Positions 25,025 through 33,063 of a stretch of 40,573 bases of DNA are shown piece by piece. This DNA comes from Pseudomonas sp. GM50. Its GTDB lineage: Bacteria > Pseudomonadota > Gammaproteobacteria > Pseudomonadales > Pseudomonadaceae. The notes beneath the pieces are model-generated. The model saw only the letters and a program-made list of their open reading frames with translations. It was not told the DNA's origin and did not search any database. Both the position numbers and the translations under genes were made by a program. Within the stretch, counting starts at the first letter, position 1. Every line of letters begins with the position of its first letter. Location: NCBI RefSeq assembly GCF_000282375.1, contig NZ_AKJK01000106.1, positions 1-40,573 of the forward strand. The letters run 5' to 3'.

Positions 25025-25417
25025 TCAGGCAATCTGGGCCTTCGACGCCAACTCATCAAACGTCAACTCATCCAGCGCATCTTCCTGCTCATCCAGCACC
25101 TCGCGCGGATGCTCATTACCCGGAATGCTGCTGTCAATCAGGCTCAACAAACTCGAGCCCCGAGGCGTCAAAATGTAGTTCTCGCCATTGCCGCCCTGAT
25201 CTTCTGGCCGAGGCTCGATATAGCCCCGCAGCAGCAGTAATTTTTCGTACTCACCAGCCACCGTTTTCAGGTGATCCAGGTTCTCAAACGGCTCACCCGC
25301 GGCAGCTTTCGCCGCCGCATACTGTTCGGCATAAGGCCGTGGAGTGAAGTTGTGGCCAGCGCCGTTCTGCACTTCATGCAGCAAGCGCTCCATCAAATCC
25401 CAGTTATAAGTCGTCAT
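25025..25417 (-). CDS. Conserved protein with a winged-helix-like pattern
   Basis: A 130-residue soluble acidic protein. The start ATG at 25417 has GGAGG 9 nt upstream, so the longer frame is rejected. MTTYNWDLMERLLHEVQN, then HLKTVAGEYEKLLLLRGYIE, then ENYILTPRGSSLLSLI follow the helix, helix, beta-wing pattern of small winged-helix proteins and recall DUF2513. The C-terminal 35 residues are strongly acidic. I do not know a function; a DNA- or protein-binding regulator is possible. Confidence 0.68.
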   Translation of the reverse strand: MTTYNWDLMERLLHEVQNGAGHNFTPRPYAEQYAAAKAAAGEPFENLDHLKTVAGEYEKLLLLRGYIEPRPEDQGGNGENYILTPRGSSLLSLIDSSIPGNEHPREVLDEQEDALDELTFDELASKAQIA

Positions 25418-25618
25418 CCTGATCAACCTCCAGAGCCCGTGTGTGAAATGGCCTTCATAGGTTGTGACCGACAGGGAGGGCGGCCGTTCAGCCGAGGTAT
25501 TTCGCCCTACCGACCGGCGGTATGTCGAATAGGGCACAGGCCAAACGACTAGGCTGTGTAAGACGGTTTACCCCTCTGCGCGGATCGACTTTCGCCAAAG
25601 CATGCAGGAGAAATCACC

Positions 25619-26353
25619 ATGAACATTCAGAATCATCCGGTCGTGTCCCGGGAAGAATGGCTCACCGCCCGCAAACAACACTTGGTCCACGAAAAAGCCT
25701 TCACCAAGGAACGAGACAAACTCAGCGCCGAACGCCGCGCCCTGCCTTGGGTGAAAATCGACAAACGCTACCGCTTCCAGGGCCCCGACGGCGAACTGAG
25801 CCTGGCCGACCTGTTCGGCGGTCGCAGCCAATTAATCATCTATCACTTCATGTTCGCCGCAGGCTGGGACGAAGGCTGCCCGGGATGCTCGTTCCTCTCC
25901 GACCATATCGACGGCGCCAACCAACACCTGGCCCATCACGACGTGGCCGTGGTCGCGGTTTCCCACGCACCGTTCGCCGAATTCCAGCCTTTCAAACGGC
26001 GCATGGGCTGGACATTCGACTGGGTGTCGTCCGAAGGCTGCGACTTCAACTACGACTTCGGCGTCTGCGCCCGGGTCGAAGACGTCGCCGCCGGAAAAGC
26101 TACCTACAACTACGAGAAATCCGACGGGGCTGAAGAAGAACTCCCCGGGCTCAGCGTGTTTTATCGCAATGAAGCGGGGGAGATTTTTCACACCTATTCG
26201 ACTTATGCACGAGGCCTGGATCTGCTGGTCGGTGCCTACAACTACCTCGACCTCACGCCCAAGGGGCGTAATGAAGAGGAAATCATGGATTGGGTGAGGC
26301 ACCACGACCGGTATGAGGACAAGGCAGCGGCCAGTTGCTGCCATGGGGGGTAG
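25619..26353 (+). CDS. DUF899 family thioredoxin-fold protein
   Basis: A 244-residue cytoplasmic protein. HPVVSREEWLTARKQHLVHE, LPWVKIDKRYRFQGPDGELS and the segment GWDEGCPGCSFLSDHIDG, with a CPGC pair in a thioredoxin-like position, are hallmarks of DUF899 (annotated as dithiol-disulfide isomerase-like). It ends with another Cys pair (ASCCHGG). AGGAG precedes the ATG. A redox role is inferred from the family fold and Cys pair. Confidence 0.86.
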   Translation: MNIQNHPVVSREEWLTARKQHLVHEKAFTKERDKLSAERRALPWVKIDKRYRFQGPDGELSLADLFGGRSQLIIYHFMFAAGWDEGCPGCSFLSDHIDGANQHLAHHDVAVVAVSHAPFAEFQPFKRRMGWTFDWVSSEGCDFNYDFGVCARVEDVAAGKATYNYEKSDGAEEELPGLSVFYRNEAGEIFHTYSTYARGLDLLVGAYNYLDLTPKGRNEEEIMDWVRHHDRYEDKAAASCCHGG

Positions 26354-26844
26354 ACCGCAGCCATCGCGGGCATTGGCTCGGGTTGAACACAAAATCCGTG
26401 AACACCACAAATCCCCTGCTCGCGATGACTGACTAACATTCAACATTGATGTCGACTGATACACCGATTTCGCGAGCAGGCTCGCTCCCACAAGGTTGCG
26501 TGGTGTTCTGTAGGTACATGCTGTTGCCTGACTGCAACTGGGGCAAACGCCCTACACCAACCTCGGAATCTGGCACCTTGCACCGCTGGAACGATGAAGC
26601 TTATAGTCCGCCCGTCGCCCACATGGCGACCGGGTTTGGCGACCTGACGAACGAGTGCGAGAGCTGTCTGCTTATTTGCAGGCGCCTCCGCATCCGCAAA
26701 ACTGTTTTTATGGCAGTTGTGCGCGGGAGACCTTCGGGTCTGCCGGTTACTCGTTTCCGGTTCGCCAACCTGCGTACAGCTGCCACCCATTTCGTTTGGC
26801 GACGAACTGCTGGCAGTCTCAGCAAACTAAACGAGGCTTCAACT
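26354..26844 (+). promoter_or_regulatory. Long intergenic region with REP element and structured leader
   Basis: The first part holds a REP pair (26415-26494). From about 26620 to 26844 is a leader-like stretch upstream of the next small gene. It contains TTTGGCGAC twice (26635-26643 and 26795-26803), a loosely complementary pair GGTTTGGCGACC / GGTTCGCCAACC (26633-26644, 26759-26770) and a very stable hairpin with a TTCG tetraloop, AGACC-TTCG-GGTCT (26728-26741). The frame is open through it, but there is no ribosome site and composition differs from coding DNA. I recall near-identical sequence upstream of several small DUF genes in P. fluorescens, so this is probably a multi-copy leader element. 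Confidence 0.5.
26415..26494. repeat. REP/REPIN, TGTGGGAGCGAGC family
   Basis: Arms CCTGCTCGCGA and TCGCGAGCAGG, with the right arm extended by CTCGCTCCCACAAGG; the left outer arm is missing. The centre (AACATTGATGTCGACTGATA) resembles that at 13401-13489. Confidence 0.8.
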
Positions 26845-27117
26845 ATGGATAGATACATGCCCCTCACCGGAATCGACCTGGTCCCGGCATCTCTGCTTAT
26901 TGATACCCAAGCGCCACTCGACGTCCTGCACGCCATGGCGGATTACCGCATTCGCACGGTCACTCAGGTACTGGAAAACATCGCCTTTCGTGCCGAGATT
27001 GGTTGCGACACGGTGGTGCTTTCAGACTTTTCCAAACTGCTGGCCATTCCGTTGCGTGATGGCTGTGATTTGATGGATGTGATTGGTCGGCGGTTGCGGG
27101 CGCAGGCTGCTGAGTGA
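26845..27117 (+). CDS. Small DUF3077-like protein
   Basis: A 90-residue protein. The ATG at 26845 has GAGG 8 nt upstream, which decides the start within a longer open frame. The pattern LLIDTQAPLDVLHAMADYRI, then helices with TVVLSDFSKLLAIP, resembles the small Pseudomonas DUF3077/DUF6124 proteins, in which a GVPL.dAL motif precedes two helices. Confidence in the family is moderate. It has a long structured leader and its own terminator, so it is a single-gene unit. Function unknown. Confidence 0.7.
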   Translation: MDRYMPLTGIDLVPASLLIDTQAPLDVLHAMADYRIRTVTQVLENIAFRAEIGCDTVVLSDFSKLLAIPLRDGCDLMDVIGRRLRAQAAE

Positions 27118-27120
27118 ATG

Positions 27121-27153
27121 AAAACGGGCGGCCTGTGGGTCGCCCGTTTCTGT
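27121..27153 (+). terminator. Terminator after the DUF3077-like gene
   Basis: Stem AAACGGGCG / CGCCCGTTT with a 10-nt loop and a short T-rich tail, starting 4 nt after the stop codon. Confidence 0.75.
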
Positions 27154-27223
27154 CACTGAACTTTTTTCGCCCTTCAGCCCTCAACCGGATAACCCGCCTT
27201 AACCGGAACCGAGGCCTGACTTT

Positions 27224-27499
27224 ATGAAAACCCTGCTCAAGCTCACCCTCGCCGCCACCCTCACCTGTGCCCTCCCCGTTTGGGCCTGCCCTCCTGACGA
27301 AGCCACCGCCAAGCGCGAACAACTGGCCAAGGAGGTCGCCAAGATCACGGAGCAGAACCCGGTCAAGGCCAAGGAGATCAATGATGAGTTGCAGAAAATG
27401 GACCTGGAGACGGCCAGCAAGGATTTGCCGGACAAGTGCCAGTTGATCGATCAGCGTCTCAAGGAGCTGGAATCGGCGGAGAAGAAAGCCAAGAGTTAA
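27224..27499 (+). CDS. Small exported helical protein
   Basis: A 91-residue protein with a signal peptide (MKTLLKLTLAATLTCALPVW, cut near Ala21). The mature part is charged and helical (EQLAKEVAKITEQNPVKAKE, INDELQKMDL) and holds two Cys (Cys22, and the later DKCQ) that could pair in the periplasm. GAGG lies upstream of the ATG. It resembles small periplasmic proteins of unknown function in pseudomonads. Confidence 0.72.
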   Translation: MKTLLKLTLAATLTCALPVWACPPDEATAKREQLAKEVAKITEQNPVKAKEINDELQKMDLETASKDLPDKCQLIDQRLKELESAEKKAKS

Positions 27500-27507
27500 C
27501 GACAAGA

Positions 27508-27589
27508 TCAAAAGATCGCAGCCTTCGGCAGCTCCTACGGGACGAACGCCGATCCTGTGCAGGAGCTGCCGAAGGCTGCGATCTTTTGA
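27508..27589. repeat. REP/REPIN, GCAGGAGCTGCCG family
   Basis: Arms TCAAAAGATCGCAGCCTTCG and complement, extended by GCAGCTCCT. It is the same family as 21559-21638. It lies right after the small exported protein gene. Confidence 0.87.
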
Positions 27590-27592
27590 CGC

Positions 27593-27623
27593 AAAAAAAA
27601 CCCGGACACTGTCCGGGTTTTTT
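27593..27623. terminator. Bidirectional rho-independent terminator
   Basis: Perfect stem CCCGGACA / TGTCCGGG with a one-base loop centre, eight A on the left and six T on the right. It can end the minus-strand helicase gene and plus-strand transcripts. Confidence 0.9.
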
Positions 27624-27642
27624 ATTGGAACGCTACGGCGCC

Positions 27643-28989
27643 TTACTCAGCAGCCGGCGCTTCCGGCTTGCGACGCTTGAGCGGGGCCATGCCGTCCTTG
27701 CTGACCAGCGACAGGGCGTCGGTCTTTGGGCGGTTGGCGATCTTGCGCTTGGTCGGGGCCTTGGCGCCGGTTTTCTTCTTGTCGCCCTTGGCGTCGACCT
27801 TTTTCTTCTTCACGCCAACGGCTTTGCCCGAGGCCTTGACCTTTTTCGGCCCGCCGTAGGTGCCTTTGACTTCCTTGATGGTGCGGCGCTCGAAGCTCTG
27901 CTTGAGGTAGCGCTCGATGCTCGACATCAGGTTCCAGTCACCGTGGCAGATCAGCGAGATGGCCAGGCCATCGTTGCCGGCGCGACCGGTGCGACCGATG
28001 CGGTGAACGTATTCGTCGCCGCTGCGCGGCATGTCGAAGTTGATCACCAGGTCCAGGCCTTCCACGTCCAGGCCACGGGCAGCGACGTCGGTGGCCACGA
28101 GGATTTTCACGCCGCCTTGCTTCAGACGGTCGATGGCCAGCTTGCGGTCTTTCTGGTCTTTGTCACCGTGCAGCACGAACGCTTTGTATTCCTGCGCCAC
28201 CAGACGGCCGTAAATACGGTCGGCCATGGCCCGGGTGTTGGTGAACACGATGGCCTTCTGATAGGTCTCGTTGGCCAGCAGCCAGTTCACGATCTGTTCT
28301 TTGTGCTGATTGTGGTCGGCGGTGATGATCTGTTGACGAGTGGTGGCGTTCAGATCGCTGACGTTGTTCAGCTGCAAGTGTTCAGGGTTGTTCAGGACCT
28401 TGGCGACCATCTCGCGCAGGCCCGAACCGCCAGTGGTGGCGGAGAACAGCATGGTCTGCTGACGGTTGGTGCACTCTTCCACCAGACGCTGCACGTCTTC
28501 GGCAAAGCCCATGTCGAGCATGCGGTCGGCTTCGTCGAGCACCAGCACTTCGACTTCCTTGAGGTCGAGGTTGCCGGCGTTCAGTTGCTCGATCATCCGG
28601 CCCGGCGTACCGATCAGGATGTCCGGAACCTTGCGCAGCATGGCGGCCTGGACCTTGAAGTCTTCACCGCCGGTGATCAGGCCGGACTTGATGAACGTGA
28701 ACTGAGCGAAGCGCTCGACTTCCTTGATGGTCTGCTGGGCCAGCTCGCGGGTCGGCAGCAGGATCAGGGTCTTGATGCTGACGCGGACTTTGGCCGGGCC
28801 GATCAAGCGGTTGAGGATCGGCAAAACGAATGCAGCGGTTTTGCCGCTACCGGTTTGCGCTGTCACCCGCAGGTCACGCCCCTGGAGCGCCAGCGGAATG
28901 GCCGCTGCTTGCACAGGCGTTGGCTCGACAAATTTAAGCTCGGCCACGGCTTTGAGCAGGCGTTCGTGCAGGGCGAATTGGGAAAACAC
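27643..28989 (-). CDS. DEAD-box ATP-dependent RNA helicase
   Basis: A 448-residue helicase. Q motif FVEPTPVQ, Walker A AQTGSGKT (44-51), PTREL, GTPGR, DEAD (152-155), SAT (183-185) and HRIGRTGR (329-336) are all present, so it should be active. A Lys-rich tail (about 380-448) is typical of RNA-binding extensions in this group. The start is GTG at 28989 with GAGG 8 nt upstream; the frame extends 8 codons further without a ribosome site. The usual roles are ribosome assembly and mRNA decay. I do not assign RhlE, SrmB or DbpA from sequence alone. Confidence 0.92.
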   Translation of the reverse strand: MFSQFALHERLLKAVAELKFVEPTPVQAAAIPLALQGRDLRVTAQTGSGKTAAFVLPILNRLIGPAKVRVSIKTLILLPTRELAQQTIKEVERFAQFTFIKSGLITGGEDFKVQAAMLRKVPDILIGTPGRMIEQLNAGNLDLKEVEVLVLDEADRMLDMGFAEDVQRLVEECTNRQQTMLFSATTGGSGLREMVAKVLNNPEHLQLNNVSDLNATTRQQIITADHNQHKEQIVNWLLANETYQKAIVFTNTRAMADRIYGRLVAQEYKAFVLHGDKDQKDRKLAIDRLKQGGVKILVATDVAARGLDVEGLDLVINFDMPRSGDEYVHRIGRTGRAGNDGLAISLICHGDWNLMSSIERYLKQSFERRTIKEVKGTYGGPKKVKASGKAVGVKKKKVDAKGDKKKTGAKAPTKRKIANRPKTDALSLVSKDGMAPLKRRKPEAPAAE

Positions 28990-29181
28990 GGGTGCTACCT
29001 CGAAGAAATACAAAAAACAGCTGCATAGGGTAACGGTTTCGAGCGCGAAGGCCGAGTTTCTTTATACAAACGGCTGCAAACAGTGGTTTTTTTGTTGCCT
29101 GTTTTGTCTCAAAACGTCATCCGGAACGTCTTAAATGCTCTAATCGCCCCGTCGCGTCCTACAGAAGAACCGTTTTCACCC

Positions 29182-30480
29182 ATGGATATTAAACAGCTCT
29201 GGCTCAACGCCCAAGACCTCTGGGGTGCCCTCGATCAGCACCCGCTCCTGCATTCCACGCTCGCGCTGATGTTGCTGCTGGTGGTGGCGCTGGTGCTCGG
29301 ACGAGTGGCGCGTTACCTCATTCTTCATGCGACCAAAATGCTCGGTCGCCAGCCCTCGTTGCACTGGATCACCGATTTTCGCCACAACAAAGTGTTTCAT
29401 CGTCTGGCGCAGATGACGCCCTCGCTGGTGATCCAGTTCGGCCTGCACCTGGTGCCGGAGTTGGGCAAGACCAGCCTGAACTTCCTCGGCAACGTGGCGC
29501 TGGCGTTCACCATTCTGTTCCTGGTGCTGGCCGTCAGCGCATTGCTCAATGCCCTGCTAGACATCTATGCCCGCACCGAACACGCCCGCACCCGCTCGAT
29601 CAAAGGCTACGTGCAACTGGCGAAAATGGTGTTGTTCGTGTTTGGCGCGATCATCATCGTCGCCACGTTGATCGACCGTTCGCCGCTGTTGCTGCTGTCG
29701 GGTCTGGGCGCCATGTCGGCGGTGATTCTGTTGGTCTACAAAGACACCTTGCTGTCGTTCGTCGCCAGCGTGCAACTGACCAGCAACGACATGCTGCGGG
29801 TCGGCGACTGGATCGAGATGCCGCAAGTCGGTGCCGACGGTGACGTGGTGGACATCACATTGCACACGGTCAAGGTGCAGAATTTCGACAAGACCATTGT
29901 GTCGATCCCGACCTGGCGCCTGATGTCCGAGTCGTTCAAGAACTGGCGCGGCATGCAGCAGTCCGGCGGGCGCCGGATCAAGCGCAGCTTGTTCATCGAC
30001 GCCAGCGGCGTGCGGTTTATTCGCAATGATGAAGAGCTGAAGCTGTCCCAGGTACATCTGCTGACCGATTACATGGGCCGCAAGAAAGCCGAGCTCAAGG
30101 CCTGGAACGAAGCCCAGGGCAACGTCGCGGCGATGTCGGCCAACCGTCGACGGATGACCAACATCGGCACCTTTCGCGCCTATGCGCTGGCGTATCTGAA
30201 GAGTCACACGGAAATCCAGCCGAACATGACCTGCATGGTTCGCCAGATGCAAACTACCGCCCAGGGCATTCCGTTGGAAATCTACTGCTTCACCCGCACC
30301 ACCGTGTGGGCCGATTACGAGCGGATTCAGGGGGATATTTTCGATTACCTGCTGGCGGTATTGCCGGAGTTTGGCTTGAGCCTTTATCAGCAGCCGAGCG
30401 GCGGAGATTTGCGGTCGGGGTTGCTCCCGGCGGTGTTGGGCGCGAGCCACATTCCCGAGCCCGAGAAACACATTATGTAG
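29182..30480 (+). CDS. Mechanosensitive channel, YbdG/MscS family
   Basis: A 432-residue inner membrane protein. Several N-terminal helices precede the MscS pore helix region, seen as LLLLSGLGAMSAVILLVYKD, then LLSFVASVQLTSNDMLRVGD and the beta domain WIEMPQVGADGDVVDITLHT. The pattern VKVQNFDKTIVSIPTWRLMS, with a long C-terminal part, is that of the YbdG miniconductance channel. I start at the ATG at 29182; the 33-codon upstream extension lacks a ribosome site, and the one at 29182 is weak. It should release solutes on hypo-osmotic shock. Confidence 0.87.
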   Translation: MDIKQLWLNAQDLWGALDQHPLLHSTLALMLLLVVALVLGRVARYLILHATKMLGRQPSLHWITDFRHNKVFHRLAQMTPSLVIQFGLHLVPELGKTSLNFLGNVALAFTILFLVLAVSALLNALLDIYARTEHARTRSIKGYVQLAKMVLFVFGAIIIVATLIDRSPLLLLSGLGAMSAVILLVYKDTLLSFVASVQLTSNDMLRVGDWIEMPQVGADGDVVDITLHTVKVQNFDKTIVSIPTWRLMSESFKNWRGMQQSGGRRIKRSLFIDASGVRFIRNDEELKLSQVHLLTDYMGRKKAELKAWNEAQGNVAAMSANRRRMTNIGTFRAYALAYLKSHTEIQPNMTCMVRQMQTTAQGIPLEIYCFTRTTVWADYERIQGDIFDYLLAVLPEFGLSLYQQPSGGDLRSGLLPAVLGASHIPEPEKHIM

Positions 30481-30490
30481 CACCACATAT

Positions 30491-30527
30491 CCCTTTGTGG
30501 GAGCGGGCTTGCTCGCTCCCACAAGGG
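30491..30527. repeat. Short REP-like hairpin between convergent genes
   Basis: CCCTTTGTGGGAGCG and CGCTCCCACAAGGG form a stem with one bulge. It looks like a collapsed TGTGGGAGCGAGC pair and probably serves as a terminator for both neighbours. Confidence 0.75.
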
Positions 30528-30528
30528 A

Positions 30529-31395
30529 TTAGTGTGCAACCGCCGGCCGGCGTACACCCAACCGACTAATCCACACCGCCATCAGAATCACCGATCCGCC
30601 AAACAACAACCGCCCCAGCTCTTCATGCTGATTCCAGATCAGCAAGTTGATCAGTAACCCCACCGGCACATGCAGGTTGTTCATCACCGCCAGCGTCCCG
30701 CCGTTCACCAGGCACGCGCCCTTGTTCCACCAGTACAAACCCAGCGCGGTCGAGACGAGGCCGAGGAACAGCAGCACGCCCCATTGCAGCGGTGCTTCGG
30801 GCAGGAAGTTCTGTTTGCCGAACAGCAGGAACGCCGGCAACGCCACCGCCAACGCGCCCAGATAGAAGTAGCCGAAACGTCGGTAGTGCGGCAGATCACT
30901 CGGATGGCGGGCCACCAGATGTTTGTAGAGCACCTGCCCGGCGGCGTAGGTGAAGTTGGCCAGTTGCAGCAACAAAAAGCCCATGAAGAAATCCGGGTTG
31001 ATCCGGTCATAACGAATCACCGCCGCGCCCGCCACTGCCACCAGTGCAGCAATCAAGGCCCACGGATTGAAGCGGCGGTTCAGCGCGTCTTCGATCAGGG
31101 TCACGTGCAGCGGCGTGAGGATGGTGAACAGCAACACCTCCGGCACCGTCAGCACTCGAAAGCTCAGGTACAGGCAGACGTAAGTCACGCCGAACTGCAA
31201 CGCGCCGATCAGCAACATTCCCCGCATGAACGCCGGTTCCACCGAGCGCCAGCGCGTCAGCGGAATGAACACCAGCCCCGCCAGCAGCACCCGCACCAGC
31301 ACCGCGAAGTAACTGTCGACATGCCCGGCCAGGTATTCGCCGATCAAGCTGAAGGAAAACGCCTGGATCAGCGTGACAAAAAGTAGATAGCCCAT
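30529..31395 (-). CDS. EamA-family transporter (carboxylate/amino acid/amine type)
   Basis: A 288-residue membrane protein with about ten helices. LLFVTLIQAFSFSLIGEYLA, LQFGVTYVCLYLSFRVLTVP and ALGLYWWNKGACLVNGGTLA are typical of the EamA exporters annotated in pseudomonads as carboxylate/amino acid/amine transporters. GAGG precedes the ATG. It stands alone. Substrate unknown. Confidence 0.85.
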   Translation of the reverse strand: MGYLLFVTLIQAFSFSLIGEYLAGHVDSYFAVLVRVLLAGLVFIPLTRWRSVEPAFMRGMLLIGALQFGVTYVCLYLSFRVLTVPEVLLFTILTPLHVTLIEDALNRRFNPWALIAALVAVAGAAVIRYDRINPDFFMGFLLLQLANFTYAAGQVLYKHLVARHPSDLPHYRRFGYFYLGALAVALPAFLLFGKQNFLPEAPLQWGVLLFLGLVSTALGLYWWNKGACLVNGGTLAVMNNLHVPVGLLINLLIWNQHEELGRLLFGGSVILMAVWISRLGVRRPAVAH

Positions 31396-31486
31396 GGTCG
31401 CCTCATTTCGAATGGCGGCGACGATAGCGGGTTTTGCCCGTCATCGCGAACAGTCAGCCCATGCCCCCCCTGTGGGAGCGAGCTTG

Positions 31487-31619
31487 TGTGGCGAGGGGGC
31501 TTGCCCCCGTTCGGCTGCGAAGCAGTCGTAAAACCATTGTATGCGGTGCACCTGACACACCTCGATTGCAGGTTTTGGGGCCGCTTCGCGACCCAACGGG
31601 GGCAAGCCCCCTCGCCACA
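31487..31619. repeat. REP/REPIN, GTGGCGAGGGGGC family, reverse orientation
   Basis: Same arms as at 10119-10252, but the interior is inverted (GCTGCGAAGCAGTCGTAAAA first, GCCGCTTCGCGACC last). It directly follows TGTGGGAGCGAGCTTG, one arm of another family. Confidence 0.88.
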
Positions 31620-31666
31620 GGAACTCGGTTCCTACAGCCCCTCATGCGAGCCATCAAATCGCAGGC

Positions 31667-31704
31667 AAAAAAAAGCCCGATCTCGCAATGCGTTCAATCG
31701 GGCT
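31667..31704 (-). terminator. Terminator of the azoreductase gene
   Basis: AGCCCGAT / ATCGGGCT stem with eight A on the left side, which is a T-run on the minus strand. It lies about 107 bp past the azoreductase stop. Confidence 0.75.
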
Positions 31705-31810
31705 AGAGCACTCAGGAGCAACAAGTGCAAAGGGAGGTTCGATGCGCGTACAGCTTGAAGGGTTACGCCAGGTCACTAGACCATCCAGCGATTATCTGGC
31801 GATTAACGTG

Positions 31811-32410
31811 TCAGGCGACCTGGGAAAGCTTCGCGTTGGCCTGGTTCAAGCCTTTCTCCTGGAAGTCACCGCCCAGGTTCATGCCTTCGGCGTGAATGAA
31901 CGTTACGTCGTGGATGCCGATGAAGCCCATGACCTGACGCAGGTAGGGTTCCTGGTGATCCGCGGTGCTGCCGGCGTAGATCCCGCCGCGAGCGGTCAGC
32001 ACATAAGCACGCTTGCCGTTGAGCAAACCTTGTGGGCCGGTTTCGGTGTACTTGAACGTCACGCCGGCACGCAGCACGTGGTCGAGCCAGGCTTTCAAAG
32101 TGCTCGGAATGGCAAAGTTGTACATCGGCGCAGCCATTACCAGTACGTCGGCGGCCAGCAGCTCATCGGTCAGCAGGTTGGAGCGCTCCAGCGAAGCCTG
32201 CTCGATGTCGTTGCGTTGTTCGGCAGGTTTCATCCAGCCGCCCAGCAAGTTGATGTCCAAATGCGGCACCGGGGTGGTGGCCAGGTCACGAACGGTGATC
32301 TGGTCGGCCGGGTGTGCGGCTTTCCATTGGCTGATGAAGGTCTGGGTCAGTTGGCGGGAAACCGAGTCTTGCTGACGGGCGCTGCTTTCGATGATCAGAA
32401 CGCGGGACAT
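31811..32410 (-). CDS. azoR: FMN-dependent NADH-azoreductase
   Basis: A 199-residue flavodoxin-fold enzyme that reduces azo compounds and quinones. MSRVLIIESSARQQDSVSRQ is the phosphate-binding start, and APMYNFAIPSTLKAWLDHVL and LTARGGIYAGSTADHQEPYL are the AzoR flavin and substrate segments. The length fits AzoR. The ATG at 32410 has GGAGG 9 nt upstream. An inverted repeat of TATCGATG / CATCGATA lies 60-100 bp upstream. It is transcribed alone and ends at a terminator. Confidence 0.92.
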   Translation of the reverse strand: MSRVLIIESSARQQDSVSRQLTQTFISQWKAAHPADQITVRDLATTPVPHLDINLLGGWMKPAEQRNDIEQASLERSNLLTDELLAADVLVMAAPMYNFAIPSTLKAWLDHVLRAGVTFKYTETGPQGLLNGKRAYVLTARGGIYAGSTADHQEPYLRQVMGFIGIHDVTFIHAEGMNLGGDFQEKGLNQANAKLSQVA

Positions 32411-32470
32411 GGGATGTAGCCTCCATCTGAGAATGCTGTAGGTCGATGGAGTGAAGGTTAAACGGAGCCA

Positions 32471-32512
32471 TATCGATGAAAAAGCGCAAATAACTGCTAT
32501 AAAGCATCGATA
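32471..32512. promoter_or_regulatory. Inverted repeat in the azoR promoter region
   Basis: Perfect 8-bp arms TATCGATG (32471-32478) and CATCGATA (32505-32512) are about three helical turns apart, upstream of azoR. Such spacing suits a dimer or tetramer regulator, for example of the LysR type. Binding is not shown. Confidence 0.4.
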
Positions 32513-32535
32513 AATTCGTTTATAAGCGAAGCATG

Positions 32536-32676
32536 CCCTGTGGGAGCCCTGTGGCGAGGGGGCTTGCCCCCGTTTGAGTGCGTAGCGCTCACAAGATCCT
32601 TGGTATATCAGATTTTTGGGGCTGCTTCGCAGCCCAACGGGGGCAAGCCCCCTCGCCACAGCCCGCCCCCACAGGG
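32536..32676. repeat. REP element nested within another palindrome
   Basis: The outer arms CCCTGTGGG (32536-32544) and CCCACAGGG (32668-32676) enclose a complete GTGGCGAGGGGGC element at 32550-32660. The interior lacks the spacer found in other copies and has GGGGCTGCTTCGCAGCCC. Confidence 0.85.
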
Positions 32677-32684
32677 TTGTAAAG

Positions 32685-33014
32685 TCATTTCGGGGTGCAG
32701 GTCAGGTTGATACGCATCTTGATGATGGTACGGGTGAACTTGGCAGTGGCGTTTTTGTGTTTACCGGCGGGCACTTCGATTGTGCGGTTACGCGGCGCTT
32801 CCGGGCCATTGTTGAAAACCACCTTGCAGATCGCATCGGTGCTGCCGTAGTTGTTCACCTGAATGGAGGCGATATCGGCATCTGTATCAAAGGCGTTGTA
32901 GTCGATGCTCAAGCCGTTCAATTGCTTTTGAACGTCGATCGGATAAGCAAACGCAGTCAACGGCAACATCGCCAACACTGCACAACCCGCCATCACACAA
33001 CAAAGTTTTTTCAT
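32685..33014 (-). CDS. Small secreted protein of unknown function
   Basis: A 109-residue exported protein. The signal peptide is MKKLCCVMAGCAVLAMLPLT, then AFA with cleavage near residue 23. The mature part is beta-rich (IASIQVNNYGSTDAICKVVF, NRTIEVPAGKHKNATAKFTR) and has two Cys (about 63 and 106) that could form a disulfide, like a small Ig-like or chaperone-type fold. GGAGG precedes the ATG. Similar Pseudomonas proteins carry a doubtful 3-phosphoglycerate kinase label in databases; nothing in this sequence supports that. Confidence 0.8.
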   Translation of the reverse strand: MKKLCCVMAGCAVLAMLPLTAFAYPIDVQKQLNGLSIDYNAFDTDADIASIQVNNYGSTDAICKVVFNNGPEAPRNRTIEVPAGKHKNATAKFTRTIIKMRINLTCTPK

Positions 33015-33063
33015 TCAGCAGCCTCCAATAAGGACTGCCAGCTTAGGACAAGAGGAGCTCAAC

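Larger units (their letters stand above)
31396..31810. other. Intergenic region with a nested REP element and a terminator
   Basis: From the EamA start rightward it holds the left arm of a TGTGGGAGCGAGC element (31471-31486), a complete GTGGCGAGGGGGC element (31487-31619) and the azoreductase terminator (31667-31704). A plus-strand ATG at 31742 has GGGAGG four bases upstream, but the frame runs antisense through the azoreductase gene and is not called. Confidence 0.6.

Noticed and set aside
26446..27117. Long protein reading through the leader into the DUF3077-like gene
   Set aside because: The GAGG at 26833-26836 fits the start at 26845; the upstream stretch is hairpin-rich and has no ribosome site.
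27436..29028. 530-residue frame antisense to the DEAD-box helicase
   Set aside because: The helicase motifs on the other strand are complete, so this frame is a shadow.
31742..32419. Plus-strand ATG after GGGAGG as a new gene
   Set aside because: The spacing to the Shine-Dalgarno is too short and the frame is antisense to azoR, which has full family motifs.
32685..33014. 3-phosphoglycerate kinase label for the small secreted protein
   Set aside because: It is 109 residues with a signal peptide and has none of the kinase's domains.
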